From positions 32,484,070 to 32,548,069 of the forward strand of contig NC_080050.1 of assembly GCF_026212465.1 (NCBI RefSeq): a stretch of 64,000 bases of DNA. The letters run 5' to 3'. Under the pieces are notes generated by a model. The model was not told where the DNA came from and did no database searches. It saw only the letters and a list, made by a program, of their open reading frames with translations. Shown here piece after piece: positions 24,111 to 35,842 of the stretch (its first letter is position 1; every line of letters begins with the position of its first letter). Position numbers and translations under genes: made by a program. Source of the DNA: Amaranthus tricolor. Its lineage: Eukaryota > Streptophyta > Magnoliopsida > Caryophyllales > Amaranthaceae.

Positions 24111-25675
24111 ATGGCCTCCCCTAACCCAAATTCAAACACAAACACAAACATATTTAATCCCTAAGTTAATTGGTACCTATATTTAAAGGGGAGAAATTTG
24201 ATCAATGGAGTATGCATATGAAATCAAATTTCATTACCCAAGATATATGGGAAATCATTCAAGATGGTTATGAACAACCCAAAGATGCCAATGAAGAGGC
24301 TTCTTGGGATGACACTAAAAAGTGTCAATACAAGCAAAACAAAAGAAGGGATCATTATGCCCTCTCTATAATATATCTTGGAGTAGATGAGACGATCCTA
24401 CCAACAATCATGACCGCCACAACGGCAAAGGAGGCATGGAGCACTTTGGAGACAAAATATCGAGGCTCGGAAAAGGTAATACTCTTCAAACTACAATCTT
24501 TATGGGGTCAATTTGATAGTATGCAAATGACCGATAATGAGTCAATTCAATCATATACCGACCGAGTCTCAAATATTGTTAACCAAATTCGATCCAATGC
24601 AGACACCATTGAAGATGTTAAAATAATTCGGAAAATATTAAGAACTTTAACCAAAAAATTTGATCATATTGTGGCTGCTATAGATGAATCTAATAAAGAT
24701 TTAAGTTCACTCACCATGACTGAATTAATGGGCTCTTTATTAGCACATGAAGAAAGAATGCGTAAATTTGAAGAGCAACCAATTGAACAAGCTTTTCAGG
24801 CTAAATTAAAATTTTCTAATAATGGAGAAAATATAAATGGTCACGGTAAAAATTTTCAACCAAAAAGGACAATTTTAACAACCGTGGTGGGGGGAGAGGA
24901 AATCATAAAAATCAAGGGAGCCGAGATAACAACTCTTATTGCACATTATGCAAGAAAAACAATCATAACACAAGAGATTGTCGGTACAAATGCAAAAGAT
25001 GTACACGACACTCTCATTTTGAAAAAGATTGTTATTTCCGGCAAAAGGAAGAGGCTAATTTCACAAAAAATAATGATTAATTATTTTACACATATCTGAA
25101 TGCTCAAGAAGAGCAAACTGACACATGGTACATCGATAGTGGTTGCTCCAGCCACATAACCGGAAATAAAAATTCATTTGCTAATCTTGATGAAAATATA
25201 AAATCACAAATAACACTTGGTGATGGGAGTAACCAAGTAGTTGCCGGAAAAGGAACAATTGTTGTTAAAACAAAAAATGGCTCCTCTAAATTCATCCCCG
25301 ATGTATTTTATGTCCCTGGCTCGCACAAAATTTGTTAAGCGTGGGACAATTAGTCCAAAAGGGCTACATGGTAAAATTTGTTAATAATCAATGCCACATA
25401 TATGACAAGAAAAGGGGCAATTAATTACCACTACTAAAATGGCTCCGAATAAAATATTCCCACTTAAAATGCAATCGGAGTCTAATATTGCCCTAAGTTC
25501 AATAATGGATGAATCCACCTTGTGGCATTTAAGATTCGAGCATTTAAATTTTGACAGTCTAAAACTGTTGAAAAATAGAGAAATGGTGATTGGGCTACCA
25601 CCAATTACTAATGAAAAGAAAATTTGTGAGGGTTGTATATATGGCAAAATGCATAGATTGCCATTTCCAACCTCG
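24111..25675 (+). pseudogene. Copia gag-protease-integrase remnant
   Basis: Reading starts at the ATG at 24111 but meets a stop within about 20 codons. The main gag block (24170-25099) has the UBN2-type gag pattern (FDQWSMHMKS, later TMTELMGSLLAHEERM). After a frameshift two zinc knuckles of CX2CX4HX4C type (CTLCKKNNHNTRDC and CKRCTRHSHFEKDC, about 24935-25035) are legible. The aspartic protease motif YIDSGCSSHITG follows near 25130-25165. After further breaks there is a GAG-pre-integrase motif (LWHLRFEHLNFDSLKLL, then CEGCIYGKMHRLPFP). Nothing beyond this remains. Confidence 0.85.
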
Positions 25676-26299
25676 TCTTGGAGTGGAAATCAATCTTGAT
25701 AAGCCCTTTTTAAGAGGGACATGGCTACCACGTAAGAATGATAATGCTTGGGTTAAGTTCAAGTACGAGAAATTCCAAATTATTGTATGTTGGCGGCTAT
25801 TTAGGTCATGTTGACAAGGTTTTCTCATTTCCAGCATTGTTAGATGCTTGAAGGCAGTACCCAGGAGAATTATTAAGAGCGCAGATAGGACGCGGAACAA
25901 TTACTGATGATGTGGGTGAAAGATGGTTAGTTTAGTCCATAAATGAAATTCAGCAAAATTAGGGGTTAAAAAGAGGGCAAGGAGAGGATGATAATTATGT
26001 TGATGGTGCTTTGAAAGAATACATTGGGTGGGGGACCATGATGGATTGTGAAAGATAAAGAAGATTTGTCTGAGACTATTACAACGACCAAGATCATAAT
26101 TAAGGAGATCTCTCAGCAAGATAATATTCATTCTGATCATGATATGTTGGGTAAAAAAGATGTAGATAACAAGACTAATAGAGATTCGCGTCCACTTGAT
26201 AATAAATTTCACCATACTAGTTCGGAGGCAAAATCTAACCATGTTGAATGTTCTTTAAAGCGACAAAGAAGTCTGTTGGCTAATACTCCTGTCAAGTAA
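25676..26299 (+). pseudogene. LINE ORF1 C-terminal remnant
   Basis: The frame shows WLPRKNDNAWVKFKYEK, the conserved block before the zinc knuckle of plant L1 ORF1 (DUF4283 / zf-CCHC_4 type). In the next frame GYLGHVDK marks the knuckle, but its first cysteines are lost. Several stops follow. The tail to 26299 is polar and low in complexity, as in ORF1 C-termini. Confidence 0.7.
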
Positions 26300-26457
26300 A
26301 ATGAAAAGAAGGATAATGAGCACATGGGAAAAGACCAAGCAGCTGTGGGGGAAGGAGATGTAAGTATGGTGGAAAATGACGTCCAAAGCGAGAAAATTGT
26401 TACTGATTCTTTTTCATCCACACCGACAAGTTCCGAGGAAGGGACTCGTCAGCAGCA

Positions 26458-29400
26458 ATGAATTGCCTGGCTTGGAACTGCAGGGGATTGGGGAATTCCT
26501 CTGCAGTTCAAGCTCTCACCGGGATGGTGACGAAGAAGAACCCCAACATTGTTTTTTTAATGGAAACAATCAGTAAAAGAGGTTTTTTTTAGAAAGGTTA
26601 AGAAATTCACTGGGTTTTGCAAGGAGCTTTGTGGTTGAGCCTAATGGAAGATCCGGAGGCTTAGCTATGTTATGGAAAGAGGCAGTTAATGGGAATGTTG
26701 GTTCTTACAATCAAAATCATATTGATTTGGTGATTTCTACATAAGGAAAAACAACTTGGAGACTGATGGGGTTCTATGGTCTTCCTGAAAGGGCGAGACG
26801 TGGGGATTCGTGGGAACTTTTAAACATGATTTCTAATGCATTCTTGTTGCCGTGGGTGGTAATTGGGGACTTTAATGACATTTTATCTAAGGATGAGCTT
26901 AGCGATCTAAATGACAGGGAGAATTGGATGCTGAGAGGATTTAGAGAAGCTGTTGATTATTGTGGCTTAGTTGATATCAGATTTATTGGTCCAAAATTCA
27001 CTTGGACTGGTATCCGTAATGGTGTAGTCGTAATTGAAGAAAGGCTTGATCGAGGTTTTGCAAATCCTGTTTGCCTTAATATCTTTTCGAAAGCTTTGGT
27101 TCGTAATATTGTCTCCTCAACATCTGATCACCTACCAATTCTTTTGCAGCTCGATGACATAATGATAAAGGAGTGTCGTAGAACAAAGAAAAGATTTAGA
27201 TTTGAGGATTTTTTTCTGCGTGAAGATGAATGGGAAATAGTTGTAGCTGATGGCTGGAAAGGGGAGGTTTCAAATGGAGTGCTTATACGTATCAGGAAAG
27301 TTTCTACTCATTTACAACGTTGGAATGATTCAATATTTGGTGATTTAAGAAGAATACTTGAAGAGGAGCAGCTTAAGCTAGAGAAATTACGCAATATCCC
27401 TAAGGAACAACGTGATCTCAATGAGTATCGAGATTAATGTGCTCTTGATAATAAGCTTCTTCAAGAGGAAAGTAGGTTTTGGAGAAAAAGATCGAGGCAT
27501 ACAATAGTGAGGGATAATGATCGAAACACCCGATATTTTCATCAAAAGTTGAGTATGCGAAGAAGGAAGAACATATTGATTGGGTTACATGACTCAAATG
27601 GATTTATGCAAGAGGATCCACACGATATGGAGCATTTGTGATGGATTATTTTAAAAATCTTTTCAAATCGGTAGGTGATAGGAATATGGATGATGTCTTA
27701 AATGCCATTAAGACCACTCTTGGGGAGCAAGATATTGAGATTCTCTCATGAGAGTTTACGGGTGAAGAGGTTCAAGCTACTCTTTTTTAAAATGCACCCA
27801 AATAAGGCGCTAAGTCCAAATGATATGTCTCCTTCCTTTTTTCAAAACTTTTGGCATATTATTGGTAATGGCATAATTGAGTGTTGTTTAAACTTCCTTT
27901 ATCATGGTGTCATGCCGAAGAATTTTAATGTCACTAATATTGCTTTGATCCCTAAATGCACAAATTCAGTGCGCATAACTGATTTAAGACCTATTAGCCT
28001 ATGTAATGTGGTGTATTAAATCATGTCTAAGTGTCTCACTAATAGAATTAAACCGTTGTTGCATTCTTTAATTTCTGATCAACAAAGTGCTTTCATTCCT
28101 GGGAGACTCATTATAGGTAATATACTTGTGGCTTATGAAACTTTACATTGCTTGAGAAAAAATAAAAGTGAAAACAATGGGACTATGGCAGTAAAGCTCG
28201 ATATGAGCAAGGCTTATGTTTGAGTGGAATGGGATTTTTTGGGGGGTGTTATGAGAAGAATGGGCTTTCCAGTGCATTGGATAAATTTATTTACGAGGTG
28301 TGTAACAAGTTTTAGTTTTAATGTTTGTGTAAATGGTAATTTAGTAGGTCCGATTGTTTCGAATAGGGGTTTGAGACAAGGGAATCCACTGTCTCCTTAT
28401 TTATTTATTATATGTGCGGAAGGGCTAACTAGTTTATTAAGAAGAAATGAAAGGATAGGCGATTTGAATGACATTAAAGTTATTGGAGGCGCTCCTAGTA
28501 TTATATGTTTACTCTTTGTTGATGATAGCTTGATGTTCTGTAATGCTAGGGGGTCAGAGGCTCATAAGCTTAAGGATGTTCTTGTATCCTACTCTAATGC
28601 TTCTGGACAAGTGATAAATTTTGATAAATCATCGATCTCTTTCATAACTAGAGTGAATGAGAACATTAAGTAAGAGGTTAAGGATACTTTGGAGGTTCAG
28701 GAAAAGGAGAGTGATAGCAAATACTTAGGCTTGCCTTCTTTTGTAGGAGAAAGAAAAAGGAAGTCTTTGCATATTTGAGAGAGCGAATATGGAATAAAAT
28801 CAAAGGATGGAAGGCTAAATTGCTATCGAGGTCCGGGAAGGAAATTTTATTAAAATCTGTTGTTTAGTCAATGCAAACCTACACTATAAGTGTTTTTTTA
28901 CTACCTAAAAGCCTATGTGAGGAGATTCAGAGGATGATGAACGCCTTTTGGTGGACATCGTCTAGGAATATAAGATTAAAATCGATTTCATGGGAGAACC
29001 TTTGTATCCCCAAAAAATCTAGTGGTATGAGATTCTATTTGCTACATGAATTCAATCTTGCTCTATTGGCTAAGCAGGATTGGCGTATATTGTCTTCTCC
29101 TAATTCTCTTATGGCTAGAGTTTTTAAAGCTAAATATTTGGCAAATCTATCCTTTTGGGAGGTGGGTATTAGTAGTAATGCTAGTTTTTTTTTGGAGAGG
29201 TATATTAAGAGCTAGAAATGTTTTAGAAAAGGGAATGCGATGAAGAATAGGGTCAGGAAGGGAGATTAGAGTTTGGAATGATAAGTGGATTCCAAAGAGA
29301 AGAGATATGAAAGTCCATTCACCGATTATCGAGGAGTTTAGGGATCTTAGAGTCAGTGATTTAATTATAGAGGAGAGAGGAAGGAGAAGGTGGAGCATAG

Positions 29401-30556
29401 AGATATTAGAGCATTTGTTTGATAAGGAAGATAGGGATTTAATCACTACAATTCCCTTGGAGAATAATCCAGTTAATGATCAATTAATTTGAGGTTTCAC
29501 TACTGGTGGGTTATATGCAGTCAAATCGGGGTATTGAGTAGCTATGGAGTTAAGGAATGATGAATGGAAAACCAATTTTATTGATGATGATATTTGGAGA
29601 AGAATTTGGAACTTAGAAGTTCTTGGGGTGGTTCGTGATTTTGTATGGAGGGGTAGCAGGGATGTGATTCCTACAAAGATGCTATCAAAAAAAGAATTAA
29701 TTTGGGGTTTGACTTTTGTGAGCTTTGTGCCAATGAAACATAAAATATATTTCATGTAATCAGAGATTGTGTGTTTGCTAAAGAGGCTTGGGCTCGTACA
29801 AATCTTGTTTTACCTATAGATTGCCTTAATGCTAGTTCTTTTTGAGACTGGATACGTGCTATATTATATGCTTGTGATAGTAGAAAAGCTGCGTTGTATG
29901 TTTGTTTTGCTTGGCGCCTTTGGAATGTTAGAAATGATAGAGTTTGGAATGATAATTCAGTGGATGTCCTGTATCTTTTTTCACAGGTACAAGCTTATGT
30001 TCAAGAATGGTGGTTTGTCAATGATAAATACAACGTATCGAAGAAGTCACATGGTGCGAAAGTTAATTCTTGGAATGCTCCGGATCCAAACAAGTGGAAG
30101 TTTAATGTAGATGCTGCAAGTTTTAAGGAAACTAATATGTTTGGTCGGGGTGGTATCCTCAAAATTCATATGGGTGGAGTGCAAGCAGCAATATCAGATG
30201 TTCATTTTGGAGGTGGAGATTCAAGCATTTTAGAAGCAAAAGCTTTGGAATTTGCAATGAGATGGGCTATTAATAATAGAGTGAAGTGTATATGTTTTGA
30301 GCTAGACGTGCAAAGAGTTGTTCAAGCTATGAAAAATTCTAAAACTGATATTTCTGAGTTTGGAGTTATTATCAACCGTTGTAAAAATTTGATTAATGAT
30401 TTTGTATCTTGTATATTTTCTTTTGTTTCAAGAGACTGTAACAAAGCAGCACGTATGCTTGCTCGCAAGTCTATTGACTTTGGTTGTTGTATGATATGGA
30501 TGAAAGATTATCCTTCTTTCATCCAATCAATTATTTTGAATGAAATGAAAAAGTAA
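26458..30556 (+). pseudogene. LINE ORF2 remnant: endonuclease, reverse transcriptase, RNase H
   Basis: It starts at MNCLAWNCRGLGN (26458), the standard beginning of plant L1 ORF2. The endonuclease region (26766-27437) keeps WVVIGDFND, ERLDR and SDHLPI. The reverse transcriptase is broken by stops at about 28018 and 28221 but keeps LRPISLCNVVYK, SAFIPGR, LRQGNPLSPYLF and FVDD in place of FADD. A zinc-binding region follows (29544-29759). The RNase H region (29894-30556) is an uninterrupted 220-codon frame with FNVDAA, EAKALEFA and ELDVQ, but the final conserved His is Arg (NKAARMLAR). It cannot make a working polyprotein. Confidence 0.88.
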
Positions 30557-30626
30557 CCTCCTTTAATCTCAAAAAGGAAAACAAATGCAAACCCAAGTAA
30601 TTAGGGTTTTAAACTAAAAAAAAAAT

Positions 30627-32248
30627 TAATTAGGGTTTTCATTTTAGAAGACAGTTACTTTTCTTGAAAAAAATTACTAAAACAAATAAATAAATATTTT
30701 ATTACTTAACTAGTTGGTTTGTTAAATTTGAAAAAAATTATTTAGTATATGATATTTAAACGAGCTTTTAATTAGCGAAAAAATTCATATTTAAGTCAGA
30801 ATTAAAAACTTACTATAATTAGTTTATATAATGATGATTTTAACTTTATAACTCACATTACCAAGAATTGTTATCAAACATCTTGTTAGTAACTAACTTA
30901 ATAGATGGCTTAACAAATATTACTAAAAAATATCAATGTTATTAATTGGTCAACGAGTTGATGAACTTAGTGCACGCTAAAATAGTATACTCTAATTTAG
31001 GAGGTGAAGACGGAAGGTTTTGCAACGTTGGTGGTGGTGGTGTAGAAGGGCAAAGGCGGTGTAAATCGAGGGGGAAGGGGAAAAGGGGTCGCATAGTACA
31101 GAGAGGAGGGGGTGGGAGAGCCCAGGAGGTAGTTAGTGCAAGGGGAGGGGAAGGGATGGCGAGTGGAGGTGGATGAGTGGCTGAGTAAAGGTGTTGAATA
31201 GAGAGGGGCCTATGAGCTTATGATTATGTGAAACTTCTTTTTCTCTTTTTTTTTTTCCTTCTTTTTAATTATGGTAATTTGTTATAGTAGCTTTTGAGAT
31301 AAGATGGTACATTAGAAAACAAAGTGAGATTATGAAAATCAAATATTTTTTTTTATTTTATTATTAGCCATTAATATCATAATAAATGACACCGAATTTA
31401 GAAATTAAAATTTGGCATAGGGTTGTTTGGTTATTGACTCTTACCTTTTAAGCTTGTTTGACCAATTAAAAATATTGGCTATTTTTGTTAGCTTTTAAGC
31501 TAGCTGAAAACGCCAGCAATTTATGGAGATGTTTGGTTAATTTAGTTATTAGTTGTTGGCTCATAGCTGTTTATCAGAGAAAAAGTTGGTCAACAAGCCA
31601 AAAACCAACAAAAAAATACATAGAGTTTTATTTTGGTTTAAAAGTCATTTACAAACACTTTTTTTTTTGCTATTTCACCAATCAACAAGCCAAAAATCAA
31701 AAGTCTACCAAAAAGTCAATGTAAAAGCCACCTACCAAACATATCATAGTAATAGTTCCTTTGTTCCAATTTACTTACAATGTTTGTTTTTTTTTTCACA
31801 TAATGCAATGGATTAATTCAATTCTTAATATCTCTAATTATATAAAATTATGAAAATTTGATACTAATAATCTTTATAATGACACAAATTAAACTTAAAT
31901 ATGTTTAAACTTATAAATTAAAAATTAATTATAAATATAAAGTAACAATAAATAGTGTAATTTTTTTTAGTGTTGAAATGAATGAAGTAGAGTATACTCT
32001 ACTATAGAATAATTCATATAAATGAATCATGACGCTATTTCAGTTGTAGGGGGTATTTATCCCCCACGACGCGTGCTCCTTTCTGCATCCCTCGATCAAA
32101 ATTCATACTCCACGCAATTACGCATGCTATTCATGCTCCGTTAACTTCTATCAATTTCAACTTTCCCTCTTCTCATCGATAAATAGCATCACTCAATCAG
32201 TATTATTTTGTCCAATTCCAACTTAACATTCTACATAAATCATAGACA
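30627..32248. other. Spacer with G-rich island and MITE, thioredoxin-like gene promoter
   Basis: Contents: AT-rich DNA to about 31000; a G- and purine-rich island at 31005-31175; a MITE-like unit at 31415-31748; and from about 31980 the upstream region of the next gene. A GATAAATA stretch near 32176 may be its TATA element. GGGGGTATTTATCCCCC near 32047-32065 is a short near-palindrome. Confidence 0.5.
31415..31748. mobile_element. MITE-like unit with TGTTTGGT ends
   Basis: The left side reads GGTTGTTTGGTTATTGACTC, and the right side, reverse-complemented, reads GATATGTTTGGTAGGTGGC; an inner GATGTTTGGT occurs at about 31528. Interior pairs such as GTTGGCTC / CAAGCCAAAAACCAAC suggest a foldback and perhaps two nested copies. 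Ends and target duplication are uncertain. Confidence 0.4.
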
Positions 32249-35200
32249 ATGCAGGCACAAATTTCCCCAATTCAGATTTTATTACTTTTATCATTGTTCT
32301 TTAATCTTCAATTTAAATGGGTTATTGATGCTCAATTTCTTCCTGCTAAATTTGATGGGTTTGTGTATGGTAACCCTAAGAAATTTAACCCAGAAAATAT
32401 TCTTATTGAAGCTTTCTTTGACCCTGTTTGCCCAGATTCTCGTGATGCTTGGCCTCCTCTTAAGCATGTTCTTCAACATTATGGGCATAATGTCTCCCTC
32501 ATTGTTCATCCTTTCCCTCTTCCGTAAGTTTACTCCTTCAGTTTTAGTGTTTTTCATTGATAATTTCATGGTTATTTTTTTTTGATGATACCCATTGATT
32601 TGAAATGTTGAGTGTTTTCAGTTTTATGGGTTTTACTGGTTTACAGTTTAGCTGAGGTGTTATGCTAGCACCATAATGGCGGATTGATTAATGGTTTTTG
32701 ATAAATTGGTGAAAGACTTGAAAATTGAAATGTTGTGTAATTTGAACTTTGTAGAAACTCAATTTGGATTGCTTCAAAAATGTAGTGAGTTGGTTTTGCG
32801 AATCTTCTCTGGTTGAAAATTTGACATATTACTTTCTTAAGTTAAATCTTTGATCATTTCTTGCTGATTTGTAGTATGAGTCAACGCTTAGTTTGTATAA
32901 TAATTCAAACTTTCGCTACAATTTAGCTTGAATGTACTTCATCTGGGTAATCTTGAATGTTTCTGATTCTCCAAGTTTCCGGATGGCTTCCGGGGTGGAG
33001 CCTCCGATAAGGTAGTATTTATACCAATCAATATAGAGTGAGGGAGAAAGGATGTAGGTATCTTTGGTTTTCTGGGTTTTATTGGCTTAGAATTTAGCTG
33101 AGATGCTTTTTGATTTCAAGGTAAGGAGAAATTGAGGTGTGGAAAATCAATGCCCTATTACAAGGGTGGAACTGAAAGGGAAAGCCCTTGATCACTAAGA
33201 CAACTTATGACTCTTATTTAGCTGAGATGTTATACTACAACTATAATAGTGGATTGATTATGGAATTCATAAGTTAGTTAAAGGCTTGAAATTGGAAATT
33301 TGGTGATGTGAACTTTGTAAGCCAAAATTTTCCTATTTCTGCATCACTATTTGAGCAGCTTCAAACTGTAGTTAATAGGAATTATAGAATTTCTTCCATT
33401 GACGTTTTTACTTTCTTACATGAGATCTCAAATTGAAATGGTAGAAAATCTGAATGAATGTAGAAGAAGAATCCATATAGATGACCATTGGAATTGATGT
33501 ATTGGTTCCTGTAGATGACTCTAATCTTTCGGGATTAAGGTTCTGTCGCTCTGGCATTATTGTTGTACGTGAGATTCAAATCACTTCTTGCTCGTATATA
33601 GTGAGTCAAGTATAAACGCTCAATTTTGTATAAAAATTTAAAAATTTTCCAACATTTATGTTTGTGAAAACAAGCTATATATCATCCGCGTGAGCTTTTG
33701 TGAATCTAGCTCAAGGGGGGTGTCTAGGGATAGAGCCTCCGTTGTCCAATTCAATACTCAATTCATCTAAATGTAGTGAGAGAATGAGAGTGAGGGAGTA
33801 AAAAGGTTGGTGATTCCGTTGTCCAATTCAATACTGTGGGAACGTACGTTTATGACAAGAAATTCGATTGTGTTCAGATGATCATGAAATATCTGGTGAC
33901 ATTGAATAATCTAGGTAGCATCTGTACATGATGTGGCTATGATGATAGGTTTTCAACACAGAAATAATAAAATCTGCTAAATTTGTGAACATTTGTTCAC
34001 TTTCTGTACTTATCGTACCTTACCTTCCTTGCCTCCAATCCGTTTTCTATGTTTGTAAGCAACGGAGATAGACCTTCAAGCAGATCTTTCTTCCAACGTT
34101 CTTTCTTTCTTTCATCTGTTATTTTGGGCAGCTTGTGAACATAGGCTTCCTGAAGCTGTGACATGTGAGCCTGATCACTATCTAGTAATGATAATATAGT
34201 CTGATGGCAGATGGAGATATCGAGTCTGATGATAGATATAGGTGTGTGGTATAATAACAGCTTGATACATCTAATTTATGACGATAGACGAAGAAATCTG
34301 CTTAAATATTATGTGTCGGAATTCAGTTCAAAATACTAGGTTTTCTGTACAATCAGAACAAAATCTATGGGAAAATGATGATGTACTATTTCAGATTGTC
34401 CTCATTGTGATGTTAATGTTTTTTTTTTTTTTTTTTTGTTACACGTCAGATACCATGACAATGCATATGCAACTTCACGGGCGCTGCATATTGTTGACGA
34501 ATTGAATAGTTCTGAAACATATCCCTTGTGGGAAAGTTTCTTCAAATATCAGGTATGAAGTTCATCTTGTAAACGTTGTCCTTCACACGTTTCTTGAATT
34601 CAGTGGTGCAATCTATCTAATGTTGTAGCTGTTTATAGGATTCATTTGTTGATTCTATACTGTTTTGTGTGTTGCTTTATTAAGTATCCTTTGATCTTCA
34701 ATCTTCATCTTTTGGTAATTTATTGGAAGCTTTCGGGCACAAATGGTGATACTGTAAATTGCAGTTTTTCATTTTGATGCTATCATTACGTGGGATTGCT
34801 TTAGAATGTACTTTTGCTTCACGTACCCGCGTCCGATCCTTAATACTCGGACATTGGAATGGCACTTAGACGCTTCATTTTAGACGTATCCGAGACTTGG
34901 ACACGTACCAGTATTTGATATCAGTACCTGAGTCCAAGTAGCATAGATTTTAACTTGCAAATTGTTTTTCCAGTCTTCGGTCTTTCGAATGTTTGTTGTG
35001 GCTTATTTCAATTTCTAGCCCAACTGTAGTTTGTAGAACACTTACCCTTACCCATATACCACGATGCATCGAGATGGGTTTAAAACAAATACTTACCCTT
35101 ACCCAATCACATTCCGTCCCTCATATGTTTAGTTAGCTTGAACGCATAGGTTGGGACTATGTTATCTACGACTCTCGCTTCTACTTCTGAAATTAATAAC

Positions 35201-35842
35201 TGAAGCACTAGGATCACATTTATCGAAAAAATCGTCTGGAACTTCAATGAAAAATGATTCGCTAAATCATTTGCGCGTCTTATTTATGTTAAGTTGCAGC
35301 AAGAGCCTGGTAAAATTGTTTTCTTCCGAATTCTCAAATCTCGCTTTGGTGGGAGTCATAGCGTTAGTATGTCGTTAATTATATATCACTATTTGTGTTT
35401 TTAAGATTGGGTTACACTTAAAATGTTTCTCAGGAGCAATTTTACAACAAAGAGACAGGTAACTTGACCAGAGTCGAGACTGTAGATCTCATTGCTAAAT
35501 TTGTTGCAAAATCTGTCGATACCCATTATTCTGCTGTAAAATCTGGCTTTGACGACAGGAATACCGATCTCAAAACAAGGGTTTCATTCAAGGTATTCCT
35601 CAAACTTCGAAATCACTTTGTCTGTGTAATGCTCCAGTATATATCTCTATAATTTTTTTGTATCTCTTAACTTGTATATACAGTATGGTTGTTCGAGAGG
35701 CGTCTATGGAACACCAGCTTTCATCGTCAATGGTTTTCTTTTGTCCGATGTCGGCTCTTCTGTAGATTACAATGGATGGAAGAAGATTATCGATTCACTT
35801 CTTCATTCGAAGAGTGGGAATGGATTTAGTACTTATGCTTAA
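32249..35842 (+). CDS. Secreted thioredoxin-fold (DsbA-like) protein, four exons
   Basis: Exons 32249-32523, 34450-34552, 35434-35592 and 35684-35842 join with GT/AG borders and matching phases into 231 residues. Residues 1-28 are a hydrophobic signal peptide, so it should enter the secretory pathway. The thioredoxin fold is marked by the strand ILIEAFFDPVCPDSRDAWPP (51-70) and the cis-Pro loop GTPAFIVNG near residue 190. The active-site position is CPDS (C61 to S64), a CxxS rather than CxxC motif; the only other evident cysteine is in YGCSRG before the cis-Pro loop. Such a site cannot form the usual intramotif disulfide, so an isomerase-like, glutathione-dependent or non-redox role is possible. 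It resembles Arabidopsis At1g20225/At1g76020 (from memory). A T19 tract precedes the exon 2 acceptor. Function unknown. Confidence 0.92.
32647..33640 (+). repeat. Diverged internal duplication within intron 1
   Basis: The segment from about 32647 (TTTAGCTGAGGTGTTATGC, ATTGATTAATGG, TTGAACTTTGTAGAA, TTTCTTGCT) reappears in the same order from about 33220 (TTTAGCTGAGATGTTATAC, ATTGATTATGG, GTGAACTTTGTAAG, CTTCTTGCT). This points to an old tandem duplication of several hundred bases inside the thioredoxin-like gene's first intron. A separate 20-bp direct repeat CCGTTGTCCAATTCAATACT lies near 33738 and 33819. Confidence 0.5.

Larger units (their letters stand above)
23679..25675 (+). mobile_element. 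Decayed Ty1/Copia retrotransposon, truncated by a LINE
   Basis: A 5' LTR (23679-24017) is followed by a primer site, a damaged gag, zinc knuckles, a protease motif and the start of the integrase region. The element stops near 25675 where LINE sequence takes over mid-domain. No 3' LTR, reverse transcriptase or RNase H of Copia type is found downstream of the LINE, so the 3' half is lost or lies elsewhere. Several stops and frameshifts mark it as dead. Confidence 0.85.
25676..30626 (+). mobile_element. 5'-truncated, decayed L1-type LINE inserted in Copia
   Basis: Order is ORF1 C-terminal part, then ORF2 with endonuclease, reverse transcriptase, zinc-binding and RNase H regions, ending in a run of A at 30616-30625. 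The left junction lies near 25676, where the Copia motif RLPFPTSSW gives way to the LINE ORF1 motif GVEINLDKPFLRGTWLP in another frame. 5' truncation and a terminal A-run are typical of target-primed reverse transcription. The exact target duplication is not resolved. Confidence 0.85.

Noticed and set aside
30946..31176. 76-codon Gly/Arg-rich open frame
   Set aside because: The composition follows directly from the G-rich island; there is no start context, domain or splice evidence.
35151..35378. 75-codon open frame in intron 2 of the thioredoxin-like gene
   Set aside because: It lies wholly within a GT/AG intron whose removal gives the conserved protein, and it has no recognised similarity.
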